64,000 bases of DNA. Source: Modicisalibacter radicis (GTDB lineage Bacteria; Pseudomonadota; Gammaproteobacteria; Pseudomonadales; Halomonadaceae). The translations under genes were made by a program, and so were the position numbers. Location: contig NZ_CAAHFN010000065.1 of assembly GCF_900961225.1 (NCBI RefSeq), positions 1 to 64,000 of the forward strand, written 5' to 3'. The notes under the pieces are model-generated. The model was not told where the DNA came from, did not search any database, and saw nothing but the letters and a program-made list of their open reading frames with translations. Position 1 is the first letter of the stretch; every line of letters begins with the position of its first letter. Positions 29,638 to 38,368 of this stretch are shown piece by piece.

Positions 29638-30264
29638 TCAGGTGCGCATCTCGCGCTCGGTTTCCGTCAGCGAGGCCTTGAACGCATCACGCGCGAACAG
29701 GCGTTCCATGTAACCGATCAGCGGCTTGACCTGTTTTTCCGGCAACTCGATATTGAGTGCGGGCAGCCGCCACAACAACGGCGCGAGACAGCAGTCGACC
29801 AGCGAGAACTCCTCGCTCATGAAGAAGGTCATGTCCTCGAAGATCGGCGAGATACCCACCAGGCTCTCGCGCAACTCCTTGCGGGCGCGCTCCGCATCCT
29901 TCTTGCTGCCCGAGAGTATCTCCTCCACCAGCGGGCACCACTCCCGCTCGATGCGATGCATCCACAGGCGGCTCTGGGCGCGTGCCACCGGGTAGACCGG
30001 CAACAGCGGCGGATGCGGAAACCGCTCGTCGAGATACTCCATCATCACCTTGGACTCGTAGAGCACCAGATCGCGATCCAGAAGCGTCGGCACGCTATTG
30101 TAAGGGTTGAGATCCGCCAGTTCCTCGGGACGATTTTCGTCCCCGACCTCGATAACGTCCACGGCGACCCCTTTTTCCGCCAGCACGATCCGTACGCGAT
30201 GGCTGTAATGATCATCGCTGCCGGAGTAGAAGGTCATCGACGACCGCTTGGCCACTACACCCAT
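29638..30264 (-). CDS. sspA: SspA, stringent starvation protein A
   Basis: A 208-residue glutathione-S-transferase-fold protein that binds RNA polymerase rather than acting as an enzyme. The thioredoxin-like half (residues 11-80: [41 protein letters not shown]) and the all-helical half are both complete. In E. coli it is needed for phage P1 late transcription and for acid and starvation survival. The start at 30264 is supported by GAGGAAG six to ten bases upstream. It precedes sspB by 58 bp, the usual sspAB operon. Confidence 0.94.
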   Translation of the reverse strand: MGVVAKRSSMTFYSGSDDHYSHRVRIVLAEKGVAVDVIEVGDENRPEELADLNPYNSVPTLLDRDLVLYESKVMMEYLDERFPHPPLLPVYPVARAQSRLWMHRIEREWCPLVEEILSGSKKDAERARKELRESLVGISPIFEDMTFFMSEEFSLVDCCLAPLLWRLPALNIELPEKQVKPLIGYMERLFARDAFKASLTETEREMRT

Positions 30265-30386
30265 GTAACACTTCCTCGCATCAGTTCGAACCCGAATGAT
30301 AACACGACATGCCGGTTGCGAGAGCCCGCCACCGACAAGCCCGCCTCCCCTGCCAGCCATTTCACGATGGCGCGGTGCACCACCGG

Positions 30387-31142
30387 TCAATCGATGTCAC
30401 GCCAATACTCACGCTTGAGCAGGTAGGCAATGAACGCGAAAACGGCGAGGAATGCCAGCACTTTCGGCGCCAGGCGGTGCGCCTGCAGCCGTGATGGCTC
30501 GGCCACGTAGCCGAGAAAGTTGCTGACATCCCGGATCCCTCGATCGAAAGCCTCGGGTGTCATGCTCCCCGCCTCGACCACCTGCAGCCTTCGGCAGGCA
30601 TCGGCATCGTCTGCATCCGGGTCATATGCCCGGCCATCGGCACACATCCGGCGCTGCACGCCCTGCATCGATTCGAGCACAGGCGGCATCGCCACCCCCG
30701 GCAGGACGAGATTGTCCACGGCGCCATCCGGCCCACCCTGACGATAGAAGCCGTCCAGGAAGGCGTACAGCCAGTCACTGCCCCGCCGCCGGGCGGTGAA
30801 GGTCAGGTCGGGCGGCGCGACGCCCAGCCAATCCGCTGCCTGCTCGGCCGGGATGAGGCTACGCATCGGCCCGTGGAATTCGCCTCCCGGCGGCAACAGG
30901 CCACGCTCCTGCATCGCCTCCCGGGTCAGTTGCAGATCCTCGGCGGAGCGACTGTAACGCTGATACTCCAGCGAATGGCAACTTTGGCAATTATCGATGA
31001 AGAATTTCATGCCCCGCTGCAGCGATGCCTTGTCCTGCAGATCGGGCTGCATCGGATCGATCCGCGCCTCGCCGGCCGAGGCAGACGCAGACGCAGACGC
31101 CAGCGCCGTCGACAGCAGCATCGCGCCCAGGCACCGTCTCAT
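30387..31142 (-). CDS. petC: Cytochrome c1 (bc1 complex subunit)
   Basis: A 251-residue membrane-anchored c-type cytochrome. A signal peptide (residues 1-24) ends in a run of Ala-Ser repeats. Haem attachment is C52-x-x-C55-H56 (CQSCH), with a probable axial Met in GVAMPP. The C-terminal anchor is [13 protein letters not shown]. It passes electrons from the Rieske protein to soluble cytochrome c. The start overlaps the petB stop as ATGA. It is the last gene of petABC. The terminator is not obvious. Confidence 0.95.
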   Translation of the reverse strand: MRRCLGAMLLSTALASASASASAGEARIDPMQPDLQDKASLQRGMKFFIDNCQSCHSLEYQRYSRSAEDLQLTREAMQERGLLPPGGEFHGPMRSLIPAEQAADWLGVAPPDLTFTARRRGSDWLYAFLDGFYRQGGPDGAVDNLVLPGVAMPPVLESMQGVQRRMCADGRAYDPDADDADACRRLQVVEAGSMTPEAFDRGIRDVSNFLGYVAEPSRLQAHRLAPKVLAFLAVFAFIAYLLKREYWRDID

Positions 31143-32389
31143 CGCGCTCCCCCAGGCAACGGGAGACAACGTTCGTAGCGCGTATAGATCGGCATCAGTG
31201 CGAAACTGGCGAAGTAGACCAACGTGGCCAGTTGGGCCCAGGCCGGCCGCAGGTCGGTGGCAGGCAGGCTGCCCAATACGCCCAGGGCAACGAAAGAGCC
31301 GGTCGACACGCCCAGCATCACACGCGACGGCCAGCCCTTGAAGCGCATCGAGCGCACCGGACTGCGATCCAGCCAGGGCACCACGAAGAGCACGGCGATC
31401 GCCAGCGCCATGATCGTCGCCCCCCAGAACCGCGCGTCGAGACCGAACAGCTCGAAGGTGACGCCGCGCAGGATGGCGTAGAACGGCGTGACGTACCATG
31501 CCGGCCTGATATGCGTCGGGGTATGCAGCGGATCGGCGGGTTGCGTATTGGCGGGCTCCAGCAGGTAGCCGCCCCCCTGGGGAAAGTAGAACACCACCGT
31601 GCAGAAGATGCCCAGGAAGACCGCCACGCCGACCAGATCCTTGAGCGTATAGTACGGATGAAAGGGAATGCCATCGAGCGGCTTGCCCTGTTTGTCGGCA
31701 ACTCGCTCGACGCCATCGGGGTTACCGGAGCCGACTTCACGCAGTGCCACCAGATGCAGGACCACCAGCCCCGCGATGACGATGGGCAGCCCGACGACAT
31801 GCAGGGCGAAGAAGCGATGCAGCGTCACTCCGGAAACCACATGGTCGCCGCGTATCCACTGTGCCAGCTCGCCGCCGACCCAGGGTATCGTCGAGAACAG
31901 CGAGATCACCACTTCCGCCCCCCAGTAGGACATCTGCCCCCAGGGCAGCAGATAACCGGTGAAGGCCTCGGCGATCATCAGCAGGTAAAGCATCATGCCG
32001 AAGACCCAGACCAGCTCCCGCGGCGCACGGTAGGAGCCATACAGCAGACCGCGGAACATATGCAGGTAAAGCACCACGAAAAGCGCCGAGGCGCCGGTCG
32101 AATGGAGATGGCGAATCAACCAGCCGTAATCGACGTCACGCATGATCGCCGCCACGGAATCGAATGCGTCTTCGGCGGTCGGCGTGTAGCGCATGGTCAG
32201 CCATAGGCCGCTCAGCAACTGATTGAAGAGCACCAGCGTCGCCAGCGAGCCGAACAGATACCAGCCGTTGAGATTGCGCGGCACGCGATAGTCGCTGAAA
32301 TGCTTGCGCCAGAGCCGGCGCGCGGGCAACCGCTCATCCAGCCAGCGCAACAGCCCGCCGCGCCCGCCTTTGCGCTCCGGCGCGGCCAT
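31139..32389 (-). CDS. petB: Cytochrome b (bc1 complex subunit)
   Basis: A 416-residue integral membrane protein with eight or nine hydrophobic segments. The paired haem-ligand His residues lie in HLHSTGASALFVVLYLHMF and HRFFALHVVGLPIVIAGLVV, and the quinol-site motif is PW near IPWVGGELAQWI. It oxidises ubiquinol and carries electrons across the membrane for the Q cycle. Its start overlaps the petA stop by one base and its stop overlaps petC by four. Confidence 0.97.
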   Translation of the reverse strand: MAAPERKGGRGGLLRWLDERLPARRLWRKHFSDYRVPRNLNGWYLFGSLATLVLFNQLLSGLWLTMRYTPTAEDAFDSVAAIMRDVDYGWLIRHLHSTGASALFVVLYLHMFRGLLYGSYRAPRELVWVFGMMLYLLMIAEAFTGYLLPWGQMSYWGAEVVISLFSTIPWVGGELAQWIRGDHVVSGVTLHRFFALHVVGLPIVIAGLVVLHLVALREVGSGNPDGVERVADKQGKPLDGIPFHPYYTLKDLVGVAVFLGIFCTVVFYFPQGGGYLLEPANTQPADPLHTPTHIRPAWYVTPFYAILRGVTFELFGLDARFWGATIMALAIAVLFVVPWLDRSPVRSMRFKGWPSRVMLGVSTGSFVALGVLGSLPATDLRPAWAQLATLVYFASFALMPIYTRYERCLPLPGGAR

Positions 32390-33015
32390 CAGCCCGCCGC
32401 CTCGTCTTCACCGATCACCACGACCTGCTCGCTCTCGTAGCGATGAGGCGGAACGACCAGGTTGAGCGTCGCCGGCATGTCGCGGAAGACCCGGCCGGCA
32501 AGATCGAACCTCGAACCGTGACAGGGGCAGAAATAGCCCCCCGGCCAATCGCGGCCCGACCGATCGCGGCCCGACCGATCGCGGCCGAATTCGTCGACAC
32601 CGGGCTCGGGGTGGAAATTGGGCGAGCAGCCCAGGTGGGTACAGACGCCGATCAGGACGCCGATCTCGGGTCTGATCGCCCGCAAGGCCCCCCCGGCATA
32701 ACCGGGCTGCTGCGGGGCCCGCGAGTGTGGATCGCGCAGCCGTGCGGGGTCGAGATCGCGGGTGCGCGCGATCATCGCCGGGCTTCGCCGTATCACGGAT
32801 ACCGGCCGGCCCTGCCAGGCCAGCGTCAATTGCTGCCCCGCCGCGAGCTTGGAAATGTCCGCCCGCACCGGCGCACCGCCAGCACGAGCGCGGGCGCTGG
32901 GGCGCCAGTAGGCCACCAGGGGGATCGTTGCCGCGACGACGCCCACCGCCCCCATGACGCTCGTCGATGCCAGCAGAAAACGGCGCCGGCCGTTGTTAAC
33001 GCCACTTTCCGCCAC
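32389..33015 (-). CDS. petA: Rieske iron-sulfur subunit of the bc1 complex
   Basis: A 208-residue protein. The N terminus GRRRFLL is a twin-arginine signal-anchor followed by one membrane helix (about 18-37). The 2Fe-2S ligands are C125/H127 in CTHLGC and C163/H166 in CPCHGS. The start is GTG at 33015 with GAGGGGG just upstream, giving an N terminus (VAESGVNNGRRRF) like that of Pseudomonas. Between the two cluster loops the protein has an extra Gly-Arg-Asp-Arg-Ser repeat (residues 144-157), encoded by a 15-bp tandem repeat. First gene of petABC. Confidence 0.96.
   Translation of the reverse strand: MAESGVNNGRRRFLLASTSVMGAVGVVAATIPLVAYWRPSARARAGGAPVRADISKLAAGQQLTLAWQGRPVSVIRRSPAMIARTRDLDPARLRDPHSRAPQQPGYAGGALRAIRPEIGVLIGVCTHLGCSPNFHPEPGVDEFGRDRSGRDRSGRDWPGGYFCPCHGSRFDLAGRVFRDMPATLNLVVPPHRYESEQVVVIGEDEAAG
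32546..32590. repeat. three-copy 15-bp tandem repeat inside petA
   Basis: Units at 32546-32560, 32561-32575 and 32576-32590 are near-identical copies of CGATCGCGGCCCGAC. On the minus strand they encode Gly-Arg-Asp-Arg-Ser twice and then Gly-Arg-Asp-Trp, between the two cluster-binding loops of the Rieske protein. The reading frame is kept because the unit is a multiple of three. Confidence 0.85.
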
Positions 33016-33079
33016 GCGCGCCCCCTCGAATGCCGGGGCGCGACATGCCGCCGCCCCGGGGCAGGATGAATGGCCCCAG

Positions 33080-33108
33080 ATAGTAAAAAAACGCCTCGAA
33101 CAAGGCAA
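33080..33108 (-). promoter_or_regulatory. candidate petABC promoter (TTGCCT-17-TACTAT)
   Basis: On the minus strand TTGCCT (33108-33103) and TACTAT (33085-33080) are spaced by 17 bp, with a T7 run in the spacer next to the -10. The start would lie about 60 bp before the petA GTG. A moderate match. Confidence 0.45.
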
Positions 33109-33175
33109 TTCCGCTCGCCTCATGGGCGCCGGGGTCGCGCGGTCGGAAGAAACGGCCGCGCCTGGATACCGACAA

Positions 33176-33208
33176 ACAAAAACGCCCAGGCCGACCGGCC
33201 TGGGCGTT
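33176..33208 (-). terminator. terminator of the rplM-rpsI operon
   Basis: On the minus strand a 12-bp stem (AACGCCCAGGCC / GGCCTGGGCGTT, four-base loop) is followed by five T in total and then GTTTG. It lies 20 bp after the rpsI stop codon. Confidence 0.85.
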
Positions 33209-33228
33209 TCTCGGCAACGCTCGAAAAA

Positions 33229-33618
33229 TCAGCGCTTGGAGAACTGCGGGCGACGACGCGCCTTGCGCAGGCCCACTTTCTTACGCTCGACTTCACGCGC
33301 GTCGCGCGTCACGTAGCCTGCTTCGCGCAGCGGCTTGCGGAACTCTTCGTTGTAGGTAAGCAGCGCCCGGGTGATGCCGTGACGGATGGCACCCGCCTGG
33401 GCGGAACCACCACCACCGGCGACGGTGATGTAGGCGTCGAACTGCTCACCGGTCTGGGTCAGTTCGAATGGTTGACGAACCACCATCTGCGCGGTGACAC
33501 GGCCGAAGTATTCGCCGAGTTCGCGGTTGTTGACGGTGATCTTGCCGGTGCCCGGCTTGAGGAATACGCGGGCCGTGGAAGTCTTGCGGCGCCCGGTACC
33601 GTAGTACTGTTGTGACAT
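33229..33618 (-). CDS. rpsI: Ribosomal protein S9
   Basis: A 129-residue 30S protein with the typical N terminus ([19 protein letters not shown]), the central [16 protein letters not shown] and the basic C-terminal tail ending FSKR, which reaches the P-site tRNA. It follows rplM by 13 bp in the universal L13-S9 operon. Confidence 0.99.
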   Translation of the reverse strand: MSQQYYGTGRRKTSTARVFLKPGTGKITVNNRELGEYFGRVTAQMVVRQPFELTQTGEQFDAYITVAGGGGSAQAGAIRHGITRALLTYNEEFRKPLREAGYVTRDAREVERKKVGLRKARRRPQFSKR

Positions 33619-33631
33619 GGCGAATTGTCCC

Positions 33632-34060
33632 TTAGATGTTCAGTTCTTGCGGCTGCTGCGCGGCATGCGGATGCTGGGTACCGGCGTAGACCTTGAGCTT
33701 GGTGTACATGGCACGACCCAGCGGGCCCTTGGGCAGCATGCCCTTGACGGCGGCTTCGATGACCCGCTCGGGGGCGTGGTCGATCATCTGCTCGAAGGAC
33801 AGCGAGCGCAGGCCACCCGGGTAACCGGTGTGACGGTAGTAGTTTTTCGCTTGCGCCTTGTTGCCGGTCACGCGAACCTTCTCGGCATTGACGACGACGA
33901 TATAATCGCCGGTGTCGACATGCGGCGTGTATTCCGGCTTGTGCTTGCCACGCAAGCGGCGAGCGATCTCGGTGGCCAGGCGGCCGAGCGTCTTGTCCGC
34001 AGCGTCGACGACATACCAGTCGCGCGTGACGGACTGCGGCTTAGCACTGAACGTCTTCAT
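33632..34060 (-). CDS. rplM: Ribosomal protein L13
   Basis: A 142-residue 50S protein, exactly the standard bacterial length when started at 34060 (MKTFSAKPQ). The motifs [31 protein letters not shown] and [19 protein letters not shown] are present. In E. coli L13 can repress its own mRNA; the roughly 100-nt leader here (34061-34165) could hold such a site, but I see no clear structure. Confidence 0.99.
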   Translation of the reverse strand: MKTFSAKPQSVTRDWYVVDAADKTLGRLATEIARRLRGKHKPEYTPHVDTGDYIVVVNAEKVRVTGNKAQAKNYYRHTGYPGGLRSLSFEQMIDHAPERVIEAAVKGMLPKGPLGRAMYTKLKVYAGTQHPHAAQQPQELNI

Positions 34061-34170
34061 GGATTGAATCACCAATTGATGTATTGGGTCTCGCGCCAAA
34101 GCGCTCGACCATCCCTATTTTTCTTGGTTGTCAGCCGGACAGGCCGCCGACAACGGTTGAGCGAGCGCGC

Positions 34171-34199
34171 ATTGTACATGAGCCGGTCGTTCAGGTTAA
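34171..34199 (-). promoter_or_regulatory. rplM-rpsI promoter (TTAACC-17-TACAAT)
   Basis: On the minus strand TTAACC (34199-34194) and TACAAT (34176-34171) are separated by 17 bp, between zapE and rplM. The start would be near 34164, leaving a leader of about 104 nt before the rplM ATG. Confidence 0.65.
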
Positions 34200-34207
34200 G
34201 AGCCCGA

Positions 34208-35395
34208 TCACGGTTTGTGAGGCAATGCCAGATACTCCCGCGACTGCATCTCCTGCAGCCGCGAGAGCGTGCGCTCGAATTCGAAGGTCAGCGCCCCTTC
34301 GGGGTACAGCGACTCGATCGGCACCGCCGCCGACATCAACAGCTTGACGCCGCGATCGTAGAACTCGTCGACCATGTTGATGAAGCGCCGCGCCTGATCA
34401 TCGCTGGTCCGGCCCAGTTGCGGAACGTCGGTGACCAGCACGCTGTGAAACTCGCGGGCCAGCTCGATGTAGTCGTTCTGGCTGCGGGGCCCATCGCAGA
34501 GCATCGCGAAATCGAACCACACCACCTCTTCGTGCAGGCGACGCGCCGTCAGGACACGACGATTGATCTCGACCGGCACGTCGCGTTCGCCCTCGCTGCC
34601 GGCGAGTTCCCGAAAGCTGCGCTCGAGGCGCTCGTCCGCTTCGGCATCGAGCGGCGCATGAAAGAGATCGACATGCTCGAGTGCACGCAGCCGGTAATCG
34701 ACCCCCGAATCGACATTGACGACCTCGCAATGGCGCTTGAGCAGCTCGATCGCGGGAATGAAGCGCGCCCGCTGCAAGCCGTCCCTGTAGAGTTCGTCGG
34801 GAACGATGTTGGATGTCGTCACCAGCACCACCCCCCTGGCGAACAGGGCTTCGAGCAGGTTGGCCAGCATCATCGCGTCGGTGATGTCCTTGACGAAGAA
34901 CTCGTCGAAACAGATCACCCGCGCCTCGCTGGCGAACTTGCCGGCGATCAGCGTCAACGGGTTCTTCTCGCCCTTGTAGTGCTCCAGCTCGTTGTGCACG
35001 CGCTGCATGAAGCGATGGAAGTGCGTGCGCATCTTGTCCGGAAACGGCAACGACTCGTAGAAGGTATCCATCAGATAGGTCTTGCCACGCCCCACGCCGC
35101 CCCAGAAATACAGGCCGGTGACATCCGGCACCGGCGGCACGTCGGGGGCGTCATCGCGCTTGCCGAACAGCCTGGCCACTCGCGTCTTGAGCCCGCCTTC
35201 GGCGCTGATCGGCGCCAGCGAGCGGCGCGGCGTGCTGACCAGGTCGTCATGCAGTCGCTGGAGATGCTCGACCGCGCGCTCCTGAGCGGCGTCGTACTCG
35301 AAGCCCGCGCGATCGAGATCGGCCCGGTAGCGGGCCATCGGCGCAAGCGCGGCGCCTGCGTTGGCGGTCGTCGAGGTAGGGGTAGTCGCGCACAT
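34208..35395 (-). CDS. zapE: ZapE (AFG1-like) AAA+ ATPase
   Basis: A 395-residue AFG1-family ATPase. Walker A is FWGGVGRGKTYLMD (near residue 98), Walker B is VICFDEFFVKDI, and the arginine-finger and sensor motifs follow (LVTTSNIVPDELY). In E. coli ZapE joins the constricted divisome and lowers Z-ring stability. The start is uncertain: ATG 35395 (MCATTPTSTT) is used, while ATG 35338 (MARYRADLDRAGF) would match the family core and ATG 35437 has GGAGG upstream. It lies downstream of its own candidate promoter and upstream of rplM on the same strand. Confidence 0.92.
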   Translation of the reverse strand: MCATTPTSTTANAGAALAPMARYRADLDRAGFEYDAAQERAVEHLQRLHDDLVSTPRRSLAPISAEGGLKTRVARLFGKRDDAPDVPPVPDVTGLYFWGGVGRGKTYLMDTFYESLPFPDKMRTHFHRFMQRVHNELEHYKGEKNPLTLIAGKFASEARVICFDEFFVKDITDAMMLANLLEALFARGVVLVTTSNIVPDELYRDGLQRARFIPAIELLKRHCEVVNVDSGVDYRLRALEHVDLFHAPLDAEADERLERSFRELAGSEGERDVPVEINRRVLTARRLHEEVVWFDFAMLCDGPRSQNDYIELAREFHSVLVTDVPQLGRTSDDQARRFINMVDEFYDRGVKLLMSAAVPIESLYPEGALTFEFERTLSRLQEMQSREYLALPHKP

Positions 35396-35489
35396 GAACG
35401 TCAGGAATCTCCCGGCTGCAATCGGTAAACCGCTCATTATACGCACCCGACCTCCGCCGCGCATGACCCGTCGAGATAGCCGCGCCGCG

Positions 35490-35520
35490 TTGACCCGAAA
35501 CGCGACCTGCCCCGTATAAT
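35490..35520 (+). promoter_or_regulatory. candidate zapG promoter (TTGACC-19-TATAAT)
   Basis: On the plus strand TTGACC (35490-35495) and a perfect TATAAT (35515-35520) are separated by 19 bp, a long but usable spacing; zapG starts 71 bp further on. On the opposite strand another TATAAT (35441-35436) lies upstream of the zapE start with a poor -35, so the 196-bp gap holds divergent promoters. Confidence 0.5.
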
Positions 35521-35591
35521 GGACCGCGTCACCATAGACGGCTCGCTGAAGCGGGACGCCGTGGCAGCGGTTAGAGACCAAGGGGAACGAC

Positions 35592-36041
35592 GTGTATCAA
35601 GGCAATATCGATTGGATCCTGGCGATCGCCAGCTTGTTGGCGGGCATCGGCATCGGCGTCCTGGGCTATCACCTGCTCAACGCCAATGTCGCCCGCAACC
35701 AGAAGACCCGTCAGCGGCTGGCCGAGACCGAGCTCGAACTGAGCCAGATGAAGGGCGTGCTCAACGATCACTTCGCCCGCGCGGCAGACCTGGTAACCAG
35801 CATTCAGCGTCAGAGCCATGAGCTCGAACAGCAACTCGCTCAGGGCGCCGATCAGCTGTGCGACGACCTGCAGATCAAGCGCCGCCTGAACGGCCAGAGC
35901 GAGGAGGAAGCCCCGACCGACAGCGACACGCCCCCGCCACGCGATTACGCCGACAATGGCCGCGGCACGCTGGCCGAGGACTTCGGCCTGCGCCAGCGCG
36001 ACCAGACGACCGATTCCACGACGCCGCCGGTTCGCTACTGA
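35592..36041 (+). CDS. zapG: ZapG (YhcB, DUF1043), envelope/division protein
   Basis: A 149-residue inner-membrane protein. It has one N-terminal membrane helix (residues 7-25, WILAIASLLAGIGIGVLGY), then a cytoplasmic coiled coil (about 30-100, RQRLAETELELSQMKGVL...) and a disordered tail rich in Asp, Thr and Pro. YhcB/ZapG in E. coli links division, phospholipid and peptidoglycan synthesis. The start is GTG at 35592, with AGGGGA five bases upstream. It sits between zapE and algW as in many gammaproteobacteria and converges on the nif3 family gene. Confidence 0.9.
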   Translation: MYQGNIDWILAIASLLAGIGIGVLGYHLLNANVARNQKTRQRLAETELELSQMKGVLNDHFARAADLVTSIQRQSHELEQQLAQGADQLCDDLQIKRRLNGQSEEEAPTDSDTPPPRDYADNGRGTLAEDFGLRQRDQTTDSTTPPVRY

Positions 36042-36067
36042 ACGCAGCGGCTTACGCGAGCTACCGC

Positions 36068-36180
36068 GTGGCTCGTGGCTCGTGGCTCGTGGCTCGTGGC
36101 TCGTGGCTCGTAGCTCGTAGCTCGTGGCTCGTAGCTCGTAGCTCGTAGCTCGTAGCTCGTAGCTCGTAGCTCGTAGCTCG
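36068..36180. repeat. 16-copy heptanucleotide tandem array
   Basis: Sixteen perfect 7-bp units fill the junction between convergent zapG and the nif3 gene. On the plus strand the order is six GTGGCTC, two GTAGCTC, one GTGGCTC, seven GTAGCTC. Read from the nif3 side these are GAGCTAC and GAGCCAC units that begin directly at the nif3 stop codon. There are no spacers, so it is not a CRISPR array. Confidence 0.97.
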
Positions 36181-36939
36181 TCAGGCAGGGTTGTCGATAT
36201 CCACGAAGCGGTGCTCGACGCCCTGCTCGTTCGCCAGCCATTCGCCGAGCGCCTGGACCCCGTAGCGCTCGGTGGCGTGGTGACCGGCCGCGAAATAGCT
36301 GATGCCCATCTCGCGGGCCATGTGCGTCGTGCGCTCCGAGATCTCGCCGGAAATGAACGCATCCGCCCCCGCATCGGCGGCCTGGGCGATCATGTCCTGG
36401 GCACCGCCGGTACACCAGGCGACACGCCGAATCTCGCCCGAGTGACCGTCGATCACCGTCGGCTCGCGTTCCAGCACCGTCGCCAGGTGACGCCCCATGG
36501 CCTGCGTGTCCATCGCGCCGGTCGGCTCGCCCAGCCAGACCAGACCGTCCCCCAGCTCGCCGTCGGCGCATCCACGGACCCGGAAGCCCAGCCGCTCGGC
36601 CAGGCAGGCGTTGTTGCCCAGCGTGACGTGAGCGTCCAGCGGCAGATGATAAGCGAGCAGGTTGATGTCGTTGGCGAGCAACGTCGCCAGCCGTCGCCGC
36701 TTCATGCCGGTGACCGCCACCGGCTCGTTCTTCCAGAAATAGCCGTGATGGACCAGCAGCAGATCAGCCCCCCAGGCAACCGCCTCGTCGACCAGTGCCT
36801 GGCAGGCGGTCACCCCGCTCATCACCCTGGCGACCCGCTCGCGGCCGGCCACCTGCAATCCGTTGAGGGTGTAGTCCTTGAACTGCGCCGCGCGCAGCTC
36901 GGCGTCGCAGGCCTCTATCAGTTGGTCGCGTGCCGGCAT
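36181..36939 (-). CDS. Nif3-like dinuclear metal-centre protein (YbgI family)
   Basis: A 252-residue member of the Nif3/YbgI (DUF34) family, with NGLQVAGRERVARVMSGVTA near the N terminus, the metal motif LLLVHHGYFW (two His) and the C-terminal SYFAAGHHATERYGVQAL (further His and Glu ligands). E. coli YbgI is a hexameric toroid with a two-metal site; a GTP cyclohydrolase-like or repair role has been proposed but is not settled. Divergent from algW, with 112 bp between the starts. Confidence 0.93.
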   Translation of the reverse strand: MPARDQLIEACDAELRAAQFKDYTLNGLQVAGRERVARVMSGVTACQALVDEAVAWGADLLLVHHGYFWKNEPVAVTGMKRRRLATLLANDINLLAYHLPLDAHVTLGNNACLAERLGFRVRGCADGELGDGLVWLGEPTGAMDTQAMGRHLATVLEREPTVIDGHSGEIRRVAWCTGGAQDMIAQAADAGADAFISGEISERTTHMAREMGISYFAAGHHATERYGVQALGEWLANEQGVEHRFVDIDNPA

Positions 36940-37051
36940 GGCTCCTCCCGGGCATTCATGAAAAGGCGGTGATACACTGCCGCTATTGTAATGGCTGCAC
37001 CCATTCGCTTCGAGGAGCGTGGCGCTGGCGGCCCTCGTTCAAGGATCGTAC

Positions 37052-38293
37052 ATGCGTCGCTTCGTGATGCCCCTTATCTGGCCCGTGATCAGCGGTGTTC
37101 TGCTGGCCGTCATCCTGCTCTACCAGTTTCCCGGCCTGCTGGGCACCGAAAGTTCCCAGCCGTCCACGAACACCGCGCCCCCCAGCGAGCCGACAGCCAG
37201 CGAGGCCCCGGGCGTCGCGACGCCCCAGGCCAGCGGCAACACGGCGGTCTCACGCCCGGCCCCGGATCTGCAGGAAGCCAAGCCGCTGTCCCGCAACGGC
37301 GGCACGGTCAGCTACGCCAGCGCCGTCGACAAGGCGGCACCGGCGGTGGTCAACGTCTACTCCTCGCGAGTCGTCGAGCGCGAACAGCATCCGCTGATGT
37401 CCGACCCCTTCTTTCGCCAGTTCTTCGGTGAGGACATGCCGCGACGTCAACGCCTGCTGTCGAGCCTGGGCTCGGGGGTGATCGTCAGCGCCGAGGGCTA
37501 CATCCTCACCAACCAGCACGTGATTCGCGGCGCCGACCAGATCCAGGTCGCGCTGCGCGACGGTCGCGAGACGCTTGCCCGGCTGATCGGCACCGATCCC
37601 GAAAGCGACCTCGCCGTGCTCAAGATCGACCTCGAGGGCCTGCCGGTCATTCGACTTTCCGATTCGGAACAAGTGGCCGTCGGCGACGTCAGCCTGGCCA
37701 TCGGCAACCCCTTCGGGGTCGGCCAGACCGTGACCATGGGCATCATCAGCGCCACCGGACGCAACCACCTGGGGCTGTCCGCCTACGAGGACTTCATCCA
37801 GACCGATGCCGCGATCAACCCCGGCAACTCGGGGGGCGCCCTGGTCAATGCCCAGGGCGCGCTGGTGGGCATCAATACCGCCATCTTCTCGCGCTCGGGG
37901 GGCTCCCAGGGCATCGGCTTCGCCATTCCCGCCAACCTGGCACGCGACATCCTCAGTCAGATCATCACCCACGGTCGCGTAATACGCGGCTGGCTGGGCA
38001 TCGAGGTACAGGAGATCACCGCCAACCTGGCCACGTCGTTCGGCCTCAATGCCGCCCAGGGCGTCGTCATCGCCAACGTGGTGCCCGGCGGGCCCGGCGC
38101 CGAGGCCGGCCTGCAACCCGGCGACGTGATGACCGCCATCGATGGCAAGCCGATCATCGACCCCCGCGTGGCGATGGCCGATATCGCCGAGATCGCCCCG
38201 GGCACGCGGCTACCGGTGACCTATATCCGCGGCGGCGAACGCCATAGCGTGGAAGTCGAAGTCGGCGAGCGTCCACGACCGCAGCAAGCCTGA
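37052..38293 (+). CDS. algW: AlgW/DegS-type periplasmic serine protease
   Basis: A 413-residue HtrA-family protease anchored in the inner membrane. One membrane helix (residues 7-30) is followed by a Pro/Ser/Thr-rich linker (about 32-80), a trypsin-like domain with catalytic triad H156, D186, S260 (GNSGG), and a single PDZ domain (about 310-405). A single PDZ and a membrane anchor point to the DegS/AlgW branch, which senses outer-membrane protein C termini and starts cleavage of the anti-sigma factor RseA/MucA. The start at 37052 has AAGGATC upstream. Its place between zapE/zapG and hisD is that of algW in Pseudomonas. Confidence 0.93.
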   Translation: MRRFVMPLIWPVISGVLLAVILLYQFPGLLGTESSQPSTNTAPPSEPTASEAPGVATPQASGNTAVSRPAPDLQEAKPLSRNGGTVSYASAVDKAAPAVVNVYSSRVVEREQHPLMSDPFFRQFFGEDMPRRQRLLSSLGSGVIVSAEGYILTNQHVIRGADQIQVALRDGRETLARLIGTDPESDLAVLKIDLEGLPVIRLSDSEQVAVGDVSLAIGNPFGVGQTVTMGIISATGRNHLGLSAYEDFIQTDAAINPGNSGGALVNAQGALVGINTAIFSRSGGSQGIGFAIPANLARDILSQIITHGRVIRGWLGIEVQEITANLATSFGLNAAQGVVIANVVPGGPGAEAGLQPGDVMTAIDGKPIIDPRVAMADIAEIAPGTRLPVTYIRGGERHSVEVEVGERPRPQQA

Positions 38294-38312
38294 ACCGGAT
38301 TCCCCGCAATCG

Positions 38313-38340
38313 ATCGGGCCCCACCGAAGCGGGGCCCGAT
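38313..38340. terminator. candidate bidirectional terminator between algW and hisD
   Basis: A perfect 10-bp stem (ATCGGGCCCC / GGGGCCCGAT, loop ACCGAAGC) stands between the convergent genes. Neither side has a T run, so it may be a weak or factor-assisted terminator. Confidence 0.55.
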
Positions 38341-38368
38341 TGAAACGGCACGCATCGCGCATTCGCCT

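Noticed and set aside
33617..35428. 603-codon plus-strand frame opposite rplM and zapE
   Set aside because: Antisense to rplM and zapE, both of which have clear motifs; its composition is typical of a complementary-strand artefact.
36068..36180. CRISPR array
   Set aside because: Units are 7 bp with no spacers and there are no cas genes nearby.
35571..36571. Minus-strand frames that translate the 36068-36180 array into a Leu-Arg-Ala-Thr-Ser-Tyr-Glu repeat protein
   Set aside because: The peptide repeat is just the 7-bp array read through its frames; the rest lies antisense to zapG or out of frame in the nif3 gene.
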